From the NCBI GenBank assembly GCA_943359485.1, contig CALRHR010000008.1:1-39936 (forward strand): DNA of 39,936 nucleotides, in the 5' to 3' direction. The position numbers and the translations under genes were made by a program. This document shows positions 25,169-35,668 of the stretch, in pieces. Every line of letters starts with the position of its first letter. The first letter of the stretch is position 1. A model generated the notes under the pieces. That model was not told the origin of the DNA. It did no database searches and saw only the letters and a program-made list of their open reading frames with translations. Source of the DNA: Candidatus Nomurabacteria bacterium (GTDB lineage: Bacteria > Patescibacteriota > Minisyncoccia > Phycocordibacterales > UBA9973).

Positions 25169-27094
25169 ATGAGAAAAAATAGATTATCCTTTAGTGCATT
25201 TTCTGTTGATAACAAGAAGGCCGAACAAAAAGTTCCCAACAAAACAGCTCTCCACCCGGCAGTAGAACAAAAAGGGCTTGATAGAAAAAGGTCAATGAAA
25301 AGCTCTACTTATCAATACTCTAAGAAAAGATTTGGGACTAGCTCCAGGTCCCGCCCTTTCGGAGCAAACACCCAATATAAAAATTTAAACAGCATTAAAA
25401 CTCCACAACCAGAAAAAGGTGTAATTCGTATTATCCCGCTCGGTGGGGTAGAAGAAATCGGCAAGAACATGACGGCCATAGAAATAGGTGAAGACATTAT
25501 TGTTATCGATGCGGGTATGCACTTTGCCAATGAAGCCACACCGGGGGTTGATTATGTTATCCCAAATACAACTTACCTCGAAGAGCGTAAAGAAAAAATT
25601 CGCGCGCTCATTATCACCCATGGCCACTTAGACCATATTGGAGGCGTACCTTTAGTGCTCTCCCGCATAGGCAATCCCCCTGTATATTCCCGTAATCTTT
25701 CTATCTTGATGATGAGAAAACGACAAATAGAATTCCCACACCTGCCACCAATGAAAGAAAACATTGTGGAAAAAGATTCGACCATAACTTGCGGAAAAAT
25801 AAAAATTAGGTTCTTTGGAGTAACACACACCATTCCCGACTCCATGGGCATAATTATAGAAACGCCAAACGGCTGGGTCGTAACCCCCGGAGATTATAAA
25901 CTTGACCAAGTAGACGGAGTTGTATCTAAAGAAGAAGAAAAGGAGTATTCTATTTTTGATAATGCTAAAGTACTTCTTTTAATGACTGATTCTACTAATA
26001 TTGAAAATGAGGGTTTCTCTCTACCTGAGGCAAAAGTACATCAAGGACTTGAAAATTTAATAAGAAAAGTAAGTGGCCGAATGATTATTGCCGCATTCGC
26101 TTCACACATTACACGACTCGCTTTTGTAGTTAAATTTGCGGAATCTATGGGTAAAAAGATAGTGCTCGATGGACGCTCGATGAAAACAAATATCGAAGTA
26201 GCCATAGAAGCCGGACTTTTCCAACCTAAAAAAGGTACTATAATACCAATAGAAGAAATAAATAATTATCCGTTAAATAAAGTTGTCATTCTGATGACAG
26301 GCGCCCAAGGTGAAGAGTTTGCTTCACTCAATCGCGCCGCCAATAAAACACACACAAAGTTTACACTTCATAAAGGAGACACAATTATCCTTTCAGCCTC
26401 TATAATTCCGGGCAACGAGCTCAAGGTGCAAAAAATGAAGGATGGCTTAACTAGACAAGGCGTCAGAATTATCAGTTACCGAACAGCTGGTGAAGATTTC
26501 GTTCATGCGACCGGCCACGGCAACCAAGAAGACATCAAATGGCTTCACAGAAAAACTCACCCGAAATTCTTTATTCCAATTCATGGACATCATTCCTTTC
26601 TTGAAAAACACAAAGAGCTCGCCATAGACCTCGGTATGAGCGAAGAGAATATAATCGTTCCGGACAACGGTTCGATTATTGAAATATCCGCTGATGGAGA
26701 GAAGATGATATTAAGGAAAGAAAAAGCTCCTTCTGGTGTTATGATGGTAGATGGTGTTTCTATCAGCGACATGCAGGATGTTGTCATCCGTGACCGTCAG
26801 ATGCTATCGCAAGACGGCATGTTTGTCATTATCGCTCTCCTCGATCAGAAAACAGGAAAATTAAAAAAATCTCCAGACTTAATCTCCCGCGGGTTCGTAT
26901 ACTTAAAAGAAAACCAAGAGCTCTTACGCCAAGTACGAATCATTATAAAAAAATCTGTGGAAGACGGTATCGGAGGGCGCGATCAAATAGACTTCGACCA
27001 AATCAAAGCGCACCTCGGAGAAACAGTCTCGAAATTCTTGTATCAAAAAACCGAAAAAAGACCACTAGTGATACCAGTAATATTAAGTGTGTAA
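25169..27094 (+). CDS. rnj: Ribonuclease J
   Basis: RNase J family endo/5'-exoribonuclease, 641 residues. A basic, disordered N-terminal extension (about 1-85) precedes the metallo-beta-lactamase core: IRIIPLGGVEEIGKNMTAIE, HGHLDHIGG (first His at 151), the beta-CASP signature and GHGNQEDIKWLHRKTHPKFFIPIHGHHSFLEKHKELA, and a C-terminal domain (SRGFVYLKEN). All metal-binding His and Asp residues appear present. With RNase R at 16572 it completes a bidirectional RNA decay set. The MFS gene begins just after its stop codon. Confidence 0.95.
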   Translation: MRKNRLSFSAFSVDNKKAEQKVPNKTALHPAVEQKGLDRKRSMKSSTYQYSKKRFGTSSRSRPFGANTQYKNLNSIKTPQPEKGVIRIIPLGGVEEIGKNMTAIEIGEDIIVIDAGMHFANEATPGVDYVIPNTTYLEERKEKIRALIITHGHLDHIGGVPLVLSRIGNPPVYSRNLSILMMRKRQIEFPHLPPMKENIVEKDSTITCGKIKIRFFGVTHTIPDSMGIIIETPNGWVVTPGDYKLDQVDGVVSKEEEKEYSIFDNAKVLLLMTDSTNIENEGFSLPEAKVHQGLENLIRKVSGRMIIAAFASHITRLAFVVKFAESMGKKIVLDGRSMKTNIEVAIEAGLFQPKKGTIIPIEEINNYPLNKVVILMTGAQGEEFASLNRAANKTHTKFTLHKGDTIILSASIIPGNELKVQKMKDGLTRQGVRIISYRTAGEDFVHATGHGNQEDIKWLHRKTHPKFFIPIHGHHSFLEKHKELAIDLGMSEENIIVPDNGSIIEISADGEKMILRKEKAPSGVMMVDGVSISDMQDVVIRDRQMLSQDGMFVIIALLDQKTGKLKKSPDLISRGFVYLKENQELLRQVRIIIKKSVEDGIGGRDQIDFDQIKAHLGETVSKFLYQKTEKRPLVIPVILSV

Positions 27095-27095
27095 T

Positions 27096-28247
27096 ATGCA
27101 ACATAATAGAAAAATAATATATCTCGTTGGATTTCTTTTTTCTCTGCCAGTCGCCCTGACTGCTTATATAAACTCCAGCTTTCTTTCGTCTTTTGTAGGT
27201 GAAAAATTGGTAGCCATTGTTTATGTGCTCGGGTCAACGAGTTCTGTTATGGTCTTACTTTTCGCTCCAAAGATATTAAAGAAAATAGGCGGGTATAAAT
27301 TTTTACTTTGGGTTGTATTTCTAGACATTTTATCTATCCTTGCCATCACCTTGACCACAAGCATATGGAGCGCAGGTATATTGTTCATTTTATTTTTCTC
27401 ATTAAACTCGTTGATATTTTTCTCCTTGGATGAGCTTTCAAAAATATTTTCAAAAGATTCGAACACAGGGAAAGTTCGAGGAACATACTTAGCTTTCACC
27501 AGCTGCGCCTGGATCGTAGCCCAGTTGGCCTCTAGTACAATTTTAGGAGAATTCTCTTTCCAAGCAATTTACTTTTTAGCTTTTTTAATAATGATCTTGT
27601 GTCTACTAATATCATTTTTAAAACTAAAAAATATTCCAGACCCACAATATGATGACAGTAACGCACTAAAATCTATCAAGGAATTTTTCCATAACAAAAA
27701 CCTCACTCGAGCATATGGTTTCTCATTATTGCTCCAGACTTTTTTTTGCTGGATGATCATCTATACACCCATATATCTTTCTGCCCATCTCGGTTTCTCT
27801 TGGAAGGAAATCAGTATGATTTTCGCTATCATGCTTCTTCCTTTCGTCATTATTCCCTCCCCGCTTGGTAAGTACGCCGACAAAATTGGCGAGCGGAAAA
27901 TTTTAATGTTAGGTTTTTTAATTACTTCATTCACTACAATTTCTCTTTTTCTAATAGAAAGGCACGAAATCTGGATCTGGGCACTGCTCTTATTCGCTAC
28001 CCGTATCGGTGCCGCCACCATCGAATCCATGAGTGATATTTATTTTTTAAAACACATCCGTCCAGAGAATGAAGAGTTTCTGGGAGTTTACCGCACCGCA
28101 ACACCGGTCGCTTTCATTATCGGCCCTGCTGTTGCTCTCCTAGTTCTTTCCCTTGTCCCTGCCTTTAACTACATCTATGTTGTCCTGGGGGCCTTAATGC
28201 TCTATGGCGTCTACCTCGCTTCAAAAATAAAAAGGGGTGATGTATAA
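27096..28247 (+). CDS. Major facilitator superfamily transporter
   Basis: About 383 residues from the ATG at 27096, one base after the RNase J stop; a GTG three codons earlier would overlap it. Twelve hydrophobic segments are visible. A motif-A-like loop GKYADKIGERKILMLGF lies between helices 8 and 9 and a basic loop (KKIGGYK) in the first half. Substrate cannot be inferred. It is probably translated with RNase J. Confidence 0.85.
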   Translation: MQHNRKIIYLVGFLFSLPVALTAYINSSFLSSFVGEKLVAIVYVLGSTSSVMVLLFAPKILKKIGGYKFLLWVVFLDILSILAITLTTSIWSAGILFILFFSLNSLIFFSLDELSKIFSKDSNTGKVRGTYLAFTSCAWIVAQLASSTILGEFSFQAIYFLAFLIMILCLLISFLKLKNIPDPQYDDSNALKSIKEFFHNKNLTRAYGFSLLLQTFFCWMIIYTPIYLSAHLGFSWKEISMIFAIMLLPFVIIPSPLGKYADKIGERKILMLGFLITSFTTISLFLIERHEIWIWALLLFATRIGAATIESMSDIYFLKHIRPENEEFLGVYRTATPVAFIIGPAVALLVLSLVPAFNYIYVVLGALMLYGVYLASKIKRGDV

Positions 28248-28283
28248 TTTTTAGTAATTTATATGTTTAACTTATGGGAATAA

Positions 28284-28847
28284 TTATCTATTTTCTTTTT
28301 TAAGAATCTCCAGGAGATTTTTCATTGCCCGGCCACGATGAGAAGAATCGTAATATTCCGATGGGTGATATTCCAACATCACTTTATCCATACCATCCAG
28401 CTTTACAAATAATTCAAATTCTCTGCCTTTATGATCATTGTCCTTAGGAGGAACTATTACCCCCTCAAATGTGCCTTCAACTATAACAATATCTTCCGGG
28501 CCACGACATAGACCCAAGCGACACGTCGCGCTGATGCGTGAGCCGGCAAACTTGTGACCCATTTCATAAGGAGTAAAACATTTCCAAAAATCTTTTTGAT
28601 AAGGTCCTGGAAAGCCATTTAATGCTTCCATGTTTACTGAAACATCATCTACCAAAACTGGATGTTTATAAATTTCATATGCTCTTTGAAGCTTATACTT
28701 AATTATTTCATCTGGATTGCCCTGAATTTCAGGATCATTCCAAGGTTTTTTTTCACAATCAAAAAATTCGCCGAGTTTTAAAGACAAATCTCCAAATTTA
28801 AACTTACTTCCAGTAACAATATAAAGCTTTGGTCTCATTTGAATCAT
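28284..28847 (-). CDS. HAM1/RdgB-like nucleoside triphosphate pyrophosphatase
   Basis: About 187 residues from the ATG at 28847; the ATG at 28838 (MRPKLYIVTGSKFKFGDL) is also plausible. HAM1/ITPase motifs: IVTGSKFKF, PDEIIKYKLQRAYE, LVDDVSVNMEALNGFPGPYQKDFW, ATCRLGLCRGP, and the terminal YDSSHRGRAMKNLLEIL. These enzymes cleave non-canonical NTPs such as ITP and XTP to the monophosphates. Loop residues differ from typical RdgB (DDVSV for EDSGL), so specificity may differ. A copy of the regulator 2 palindrome lies just upstream, which suggests control by that regulator. It is convergent with the MFS gene. Confidence 0.85.
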   Translation of the reverse strand: MIQMRPKLYIVTGSKFKFGDLSLKLGEFFDCEKKPWNDPEIQGNPDEIIKYKLQRAYEIYKHPVLVDDVSVNMEALNGFPGPYQKDFWKCFTPYEMGHKFAGSRISATCRLGLCRGPEDIVIVEGTFEGVIVPPKDNDHKGREFELFVKLDGMDKVMLEYHPSEYYDSSHRGRAMKNLLEILKKENR

Positions 28848-28892
28848 TTTACAGCAGACTAGGTAAATATACAATTAGTTAATTTTAAAACG

Positions 28893-28925
28893 TATACTAT
28901 GTTGACGGCCGTTAGTATAGTATAT
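28893..28925. promoter_or_regulatory. Outer palindrome of regulator 2, upstream of the HAM1-like gene
   Basis: TATACTA (28893-28899) and TAGTATA (28913-28919) in inverted repeat around a core with ACGGCCGT. The last 19 bases (TGACGGCCGTTAGTATAGT) are identical to the promoter copy at 29492-29520, with the same arm spacing and the same orientation. It lies 9 nt after the stop of regulator 2. Read on the minus strand it retains a TATACT/17 nt/TATACG promoter-like geometry leading into the HAM1-like gene. Confidence 0.75.
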
Positions 28926-28928
28926 AAA

Positions 28929-29483
28929 CTATGTTAATTTCTTTAAAGTACCTATTTTACTAATTTCAAAAATTTCGACATATTCAAGAATCTTTAAGTT
29001 TTCCAGATCATTAATAAAATCTTTTGGGATTTTTAACTTCCCCATCCACACACTCTGATGGATCATTTTAAATTTAAGATTCTTAATCACTTCTCTGAGC
29101 CAGTTACGTTTCCTACGGAGCTTCTCAGGAATATCAAAACTTATTATGATTTGACTTTTTTGACCTGGAATTTCTTCGTAGTGTCTATCTGGTAAAGTAT
29201 TTCTCAAAGAATCTAATTTGTTTTTACCTTTACTTGAAATGGTAACAACATTTTTATTTTCTATTATCAAACCATCTTGCCTCATTTTTGATATATAGGT
29301 TCTCAATCGCTCTTCCCTATCCCTACAAACTTTTCTTTCTCTTTGCCGTTTATTATATTCATAGTCAATCTTACTCATGCCGGCACCATAGCCTGCTACT
29401 AGAACTGCGGAGAAAAAGTCGGCTTGACTTATAGTACCCTCGTAAAGTATTTCTAATGCCTTTAATAGAATTTTTCCTTTCAT
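28929..29483 (-). CDS. PaaX/Cas2-fold transcriptional regulator 2
   Basis: 184 residues. An N-terminal winged helix region (MKGKILLKALEILYEG, then RLRTYISKMRQDGLIIENKNVVTISSKGK) with a basic stretch about 45-60 (NKRQRERKVCRDREER) precedes a Cas2-like ferredoxin domain: IIISFDIPEKLRRKRNWLRE, IHQSVWMGKLKIPKDFINDL, VEIFEISKIG. The Asp of FDIP is kept. A TATAAT box lies exactly 6 nt before the ATG, inside a palindrome that is repeated after the stop codon, next to the HAM1-like gene. I infer an autoregulated repressor of both genes. Upstream is gyrB on the same strand. Confidence 0.82.
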   Translation of the reverse strand: MKGKILLKALEILYEGTISQADFFSAVLVAGYGAGMSKIDYEYNKRQRERKVCRDREERLRTYISKMRQDGLIIENKNVVTISSKGKNKLDSLRNTLPDRHYEEIPGQKSQIIISFDIPEKLRRKRNWLREVIKNLKFKMIHQSVWMGKLKIPKDFINDLENLKILEYVEIFEISKIGTLKKLT

Positions 29484-29489
29484 GACATG

Positions 29490-29520
29490 ATTATACTACA
29501 CTGACGGCCGTTAGTATAGT
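29490..29520 (-). promoter_or_regulatory. Promoter and operator of regulator 2
   Basis: Arms TATACTA (29492-29498) and TAGTATA (29512-29518) around a core containing ACGGCCGT. On the minus strand TATACT, 17 nt and TATAAT (29490-29495) form the promoter; the -10 ends 6 nt before the ATG at 29483. The palindrome covers the spacer and both boxes. Confidence 0.75.
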
Positions 29521-29570
29521 AAATACTATTAATTAATCTCTTTCCTTTCTATAAAGAAAAACACCAACCA

Positions 29571-31661
<2,091 letters not shown>

Positions 31662-31721
31662 TTATAAGAGTATTCTAGCAGAAAATTATGAAATTTGCTA
31701 GTAAAAATATGGAAAAACTAT

Positions 31722-33032
31722 TTACGCTAGAAGAGTCAAATCATATCCTTCTCGGATTAGCTCGTGACATAAAATAATCAATCCTTTTAAGCATTTTTCA
31801 GCATCTTCAGGAGTTTTTGGTTGTTCTTTGACAACACTCAAGTCTATGTCTAATTTCTTGAACTTTGCCTCCATGATATCATAAAAACCTTGAGTAATAT
31901 AATCTTTCATTACGTCAGGGTAAAGTGGATCAGAATACCTACTTAGCATAGATTGTATGTGGCCAAAATAATTTCCATGTCCAAACATTATTGAAAAAAT
32001 TTCATTAGCCCTACCAAGTGGATCTGTTTTAAATACCCCTAGATATTTTTCAAAAAGGTCTTTTTTTTGTTGAACCTGCCTTTCTGCACTAATCGCTCCA
32101 ACTATGGGAGCAACTATACTACAAAAACTATACACATCTTGACATCTTTCTAACTTTTGATCAGGTGGTTTTTTTAGTTCCGCCCAGTCAAGTGTTTCTC
32201 CCTTCCAAGATATAGTAGAAAATAATTCTTGAGTAGATTTATCTGGATATTTTAAATTTATTATTTTGAAAAATTCATCTAGGACAAGAGGGTTGAGCAC
32301 TTGGAGATCTGAAAATATTGACATACGGAGACGCTTTAATTCTGCAAGATTTAATTCCCCGCCAAGATCACCACCCTCAAGCTCTTGAAATCTTTCTGGA
32401 TTTGATCCCTTAGACTCTTTTCTTTTTTGTTCTTCCCTTATATTAAAAAATAATTCCTGAACCCTGTTCGAATTATCACCATGACGAACAAAAGTTTGTT
32501 CAATAGCAAGTTTTGCTTGCATGGTAATATACTCTCGATTATATTCTATTTCATAAGAAGTTGCATATCTTGGTAAACGAACTTCTGTAACTTTTAAAAA
32601 TGGATCTTTCCTCAAACTAGCCAGCATAGGTTCGTATTCAGGGTTAACATCGCCAAGACTTTCAATAATAATAACTTTGCCTTCCTTTTTCATAACCCGT
32701 AACGCTTCCCCCATGATTTTTTCTGTTGCAACATTATCTTCATTTAAAATATTTGTTAAAACAACTTCATCAACCGATTTATCTTGAAATGGAAGTTCTT
32801 CGGCATTAGCCCGTACAGCGACAGATTTATAATCAGCGCCCTCAGACATTGTTCTAAGTGTAAAATTAGCATCTCTAACTTTAAACATATCTTTTTCAAT
32901 AGCAAAATATTTATCCCCTGTTTTGGGAAGTATTCCACGAGGCGAAAAATCCATTACGCCAGGACTACCCCCTACGCCAATCTCAACAACTATTTTCCCA
33001 TTTGTAGGTTTTTTTGGTTCTAGTGTTTCCAT
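31722..33032 (-). CDS. Methyltransferase-like protein with an unrecognised C-terminal domain
   Basis: 436 residues. Residues about 14-160 form a class I SAM-dependent methyltransferase fold: motif I VVEIGVGGSPG, FAIEKDMFKV (motif II acidic residue), VAVRANAEELPFQDKSVDEVVLTNIL, then EALRVMKKEGKVIIIE. The remaining 270 residues are helical and charged, with no family I recognise. The start codon is well supported: GGAGG (33041-33045 complement) with an 8-nt spacer, one of the few clear Shine-Dalgarno sites here. A TGATACAAT extended -10 also lies between it and pheT. Substrate unknown. Confidence 0.65.
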   Translation of the reverse strand: METLEPKKPTNGKIVVEIGVGGSPGVMDFSPRGILPKTGDKYFAIEKDMFKVRDANFTLRTMSEGADYKSVAVRANAEELPFQDKSVDEVVLTNILNEDNVATEKIMGEALRVMKKEGKVIIIESLGDVNPEYEPMLASLRKDPFLKVTEVRLPRYATSYEIEYNREYITMQAKLAIEQTFVRHGDNSNRVQELFFNIREEQKRKESKGSNPERFQELEGGDLGGELNLAELKRLRMSIFSDLQVLNPLVLDEFFKIINLKYPDKSTQELFSTISWKGETLDWAELKKPPDQKLERCQDVYSFCSIVAPIVGAISAERQVQQKKDLFEKYLGVFKTDPLGRANEIFSIMFGHGNYFGHIQSMLSRYSDPLYPDVMKDYITQGFYDIMEAKFKKLDIDLSVVKEQPKTPEDAEKCLKGLIILCHELIREGYDLTLLA

Positions 33033-33058
33033 TTAATATACCTCCATTGTATCAGTAC

Positions 33059-34924
33059 TTACCTCACCTGCCAACCCGTATTTTCCTTGATTTTATTAGT
33101 TATTTTTTCCATTATTTCATTAACTTCCGTGTCTGTGAGAGTACGCTCATATGATTGAAAAACTAATCTAAACGCATAAGAAATTTTATCATCTTTTTTA
33201 AATTCATCAAAGAGTTCTGGACCGCGAATTACTAATTCTCCGGCATTGTCTTTGATAATTTTAGAAACTTCAACGCTTGTAACATTGACTGGCACCCACA
33301 CCGCTATATCTCGCGCGATAAATGGAAACAAAGACCACATATGAAATTTTTGTAAAGTAACACCTGTATGCGAAGCAGATACAGAAAAATTGAGTCCGTG
33401 TCGGAGCCCGCTTGCGGGTAAAGCGGCGAAATTTTCCTGTATCTGCGAAGTAAATTCATCTAATTTTTTTTCTATTATTTTATCTTTTTCATTATAAACA
33501 ACATGTGTCTCCTCTTTGTCTTTCAAAAAAACTGTTCCTATTTCGAAAATTTTTATTTCATTTAAACCAAGTAATGAAGAATTTATTTTATTTAATTTCA
33601 AGCTTTCCTTTAATCCGTCACTCAAATTTGTTCGCAAGAACTTTTTATCTGAAGCGCTTTGCATGACCTCCACTTCTCCCCTATCGCAAAAAACATATGT
33701 CATGACTTCACTATACCCATCTGTCAATAATTTATTTCTTGCAACCTGAATTTTTGCATAAGTTTCATTTACTTTCGGTGTGAAATTTATTCTTGGCAGA
33801 CAAGGTTCGACCTTGTCATAGCCCAAAATTCGCCCAATTTCTTCCGCCATGTCCTCTTCTATCTCTAGATCAAGGCGCATCGGTGGGATCCTGATTTCGT
33901 ATTTTGCTCCCCCTGCCAAGGGGGAGTGCCCATCGGGCAAGGGGGTCTTTTCGTAACTAATATTGTACCTTTTCAAAATATCTTCTATCTCTCTGTCTGA
34001 AATTTTCAAGCCTAAAATTTTAGAAATTCTTTCAGCAGAAAAAAAGAGCTTACACTCTTCTTGTTTCTTGGGATAAACATCTACAATATCCTCAAAAATT
34101 GCTTCAGGGCACATCTCTGCAATGAGAGCTGAGAGCTCAAGCATCCCATATTCTGCCATCTCTGGCGACAAATCATTCTCAAATCTTTTTCGTGCGTCAG
34201 TAAAAATATTTAAGGTTTGCGCAGTTTTTCTAACTGAAGTTGGGTCAAAATTCGCACATTCCAGAATGATATCTGTTGTATCTTTTGTCAATTCAGCATA
34301 ATTGCCGCCTTTTATACCAGCAATATCAAGTGAGTTGCCAAAATCATCAGCAATCACCATCATGGTGTCATTTAAAATCTTTTTTTCCCCACCAAGTAAA
34401 GCAATCTGTTCGCCATTGTTAGCATTGCGAACTTTTAATTTTAAATCTTTTACTTTGGCTAAATCAAAAACATGCGCTGGTTGTCCGCAATCGTACATCA
34501 CAATATTTGTCGCATCTACAATATTATTTATAGATCGCTGTCCGATTGACTCTAAATGTTTTACCACCCATTCTGGCGACGGACCAATTTTTACATTTCG
34601 TATGATCCTGCCCATATATCTGCGACATTTTGAACTTTCGATTGTTTTGACGAGCCTGGTCGGCTTCGATTCCGGAATTTTGTACTTGGGTGTTGGGTCG
34701 ACAAAATTTATATCTAAAAGTGAAGCAAGTTCACGCGCCACGCCCTGATGTGAAAGTAAATCATGGGCTCGATTTGGTAAAATTTTTATATCAAAAATAC
34801 TATCACCATCTTTTTTCTCGACAGTTTCTACCTCCGCTATGTGGTAAGTAATAATATCCGCCAGCTTTTCTGCAGAAGGTGCATCCGGAATATACCATTT
34901 GAGCCAATTGTAAGAGACTTTCAT
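33059..34924 (-). CDS. pheT: Phenylalanyl-tRNA synthetase beta subunit, trimmed
   Basis: 621 residues versus about 790 in E. coli. The N-terminus (MKVSYNWLKWYIPDAPSAEKLADIITYHIAEVETVEKK) jumps to DIKILPNRAHDLLSHQGVARELA, so the EMAP-like tRNA-binding OB domain (about 110 residues) is missing. The B3/B4 editing region, B5 (DREIEDILKRYNISYE), the catalytic-like core and the C-terminal FDX-ACB anticodon-binding domain (SYAFRLVFQSYERTLTDTEVNEIMEK) are present. Residues about 327-341 derive from a palindromic element. pheS lies 3 nt upstream on the same strand. Confidence 0.95.
   Translation of the reverse strand: MKVSYNWLKWYIPDAPSAEKLADIITYHIAEVETVEKKDGDSIFDIKILPNRAHDLLSHQGVARELASLLDINFVDPTPKYKIPESKPTRLVKTIESSKCRRYMGRIIRNVKIGPSPEWVVKHLESIGQRSINNIVDATNIVMYDCGQPAHVFDLAKVKDLKLKVRNANNGEQIALLGGEKKILNDTMMVIADDFGNSLDIAGIKGGNYAELTKDTTDIILECANFDPTSVRKTAQTLNIFTDARKRFENDLSPEMAEYGMLELSALIAEMCPEAIFEDIVDVYPKKQEECKLFFSAERISKILGLKISDREIEDILKRYNISYEKTPLPDGHSPLAGGAKYEIRIPPMRLDLEIEEDMAEEIGRILGYDKVEPCLPRINFTPKVNETYAKIQVARNKLLTDGYSEVMTYVFCDRGEVEVMQSASDKKFLRTNLSDGLKESLKLNKINSSLLGLNEIKIFEIGTVFLKDKEETHVVYNEKDKIIEKKLDEFTSQIQENFAALPASGLRHGLNFSVSASHTGVTLQKFHMWSLFPFIARDIAVWVPVNVTSVEVSKIIKDNAGELVIRGPELFDEFKKDDKISYAFRLVFQSYERTLTDTEVNEIMEKITNKIKENTGWQVR
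33907..33938. repeat. In-frame palindromic element inside pheT (family A)
   Basis: CTCCCCC/GGGGGAG (33907-33926) followed by GCCC/GGGC (33928-33938). It matches the dnaG element at 2506-2550 in order and spacing of its runs, and encodes LPDGHSPLAGG in PheT. A weaker hairpin, CCCGC/GCGGG at 33407-33418 in the same gene, may be a related insertion. Confidence 0.7.
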
Positions 34925-34927
34925 ATT

Positions 34928-35635
34928 TTAAAATTGATTGAGCCGTAAATCTCCTTGATAAAAAAGCCGTACATCTGGAATCCCCCATTTGACCATAGCA
35001 ATTCTGTCAAAACCATGCCCAAAGGCAAAACCTTGAAATTTGGCGGGATCCAAGCCGACATTTCGTAAAACATTTGGATGGAGCATTCCCGAACCACCCA
35101 TTTCCAACCATTTGCCTCTAAATTTAACAAATAATTCGAAAGAGGGTTCGGTAAAAGGGAAAAAACTCGGTCTGAATTCTAGATAAATATCTTCTCCCAA
35201 CATTTTTTTATAAAATTCATTAAGTATACCTTTCATGTCTGCCACGGAAATATTTTCTCCAACCATTGCTCCATCTATTTGATGAAACTGCATTTCATGG
35301 GTAGCATCTGTGGCCTCATTGCGAAAAACTTTTCCCAGAGAAATAAAAGCGCAAGGCATCCTCGATTCTTTGGCAGCTTTTTCTATGGAACGAGCGGTTA
35401 CGCTAGTCGTATGAGTTCTCAAAACTTTTTGCTTTTCATTTTTGATTACAAATGTGTCCTGCATATCCCGCGCTGGATGATCTCTCGGCACATTTAAAAC
35501 ATCAAAATTATACCACTCACTTTCGAGTTCTGGCCCAGTAACAATCTCAAAACCCATCTCCGAAAAGATCTGCAAGGCTTGATTTGCCAACATGGAAAGC
35601 GGATGCTCTTTGCCTTTTACAGTTTCTTCTGCCAT
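34928..35635 (-). CDS. pheS: Phenylalanyl-tRNA synthetase alpha subunit, lacking the coiled coil
   Basis: 235 residues, about 90-100 fewer than usual. The catalytic class II core is complete: HPLSMLANQALQIFSEMGFEIVTGPE, DHPARDMQDTFV, LRTHTTSVTARS (motif 2 region), GKVFRNEATDATHEMQFHQIDG, WLEMGGSGMLHPNVL and FAFGHGFDRIAMVKWGIPDVR (motif 3). The N-terminal coiled coil that contacts tRNA is missing; an in-frame TAA lies 4-6 nt upstream of the ATG, so no longer product is possible. An extended -10 TGGTATAAT overlaps the stop of trhO and leaves a leader of under 20 nt. Confidence 0.95.
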   Translation of the reverse strand: MAEETVKGKEHPLSMLANQALQIFSEMGFEIVTGPELESEWYNFDVLNVPRDHPARDMQDTFVIKNEKQKVLRTHTTSVTARSIEKAAKESRMPCAFISLGKVFRNEATDATHEMQFHQIDGAMVGENISVADMKGILNEFYKKMLGEDIYLEFRPSFFPFTEPSFELFVKFRGKWLEMGGSGMLHPNVLRNVGLDPAKFQGFAFGHGFDRIAMVKWGIPDVRLFYQGDLRLNQF

Positions 35636-35659
35636 AAATTAATTTAAACTAATAATATA

Positions 35660-35668
35660 ATTATACCA
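35660..35668 (-). promoter_or_regulatory. Extended -10 promoter of pheST
   Basis: TGG plus TATAAT on the minus strand, overlapping the trhO stop codon and 24 nt before the pheS ATG. It would permit pheST transcription independent of trhO. Confidence 0.45.
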
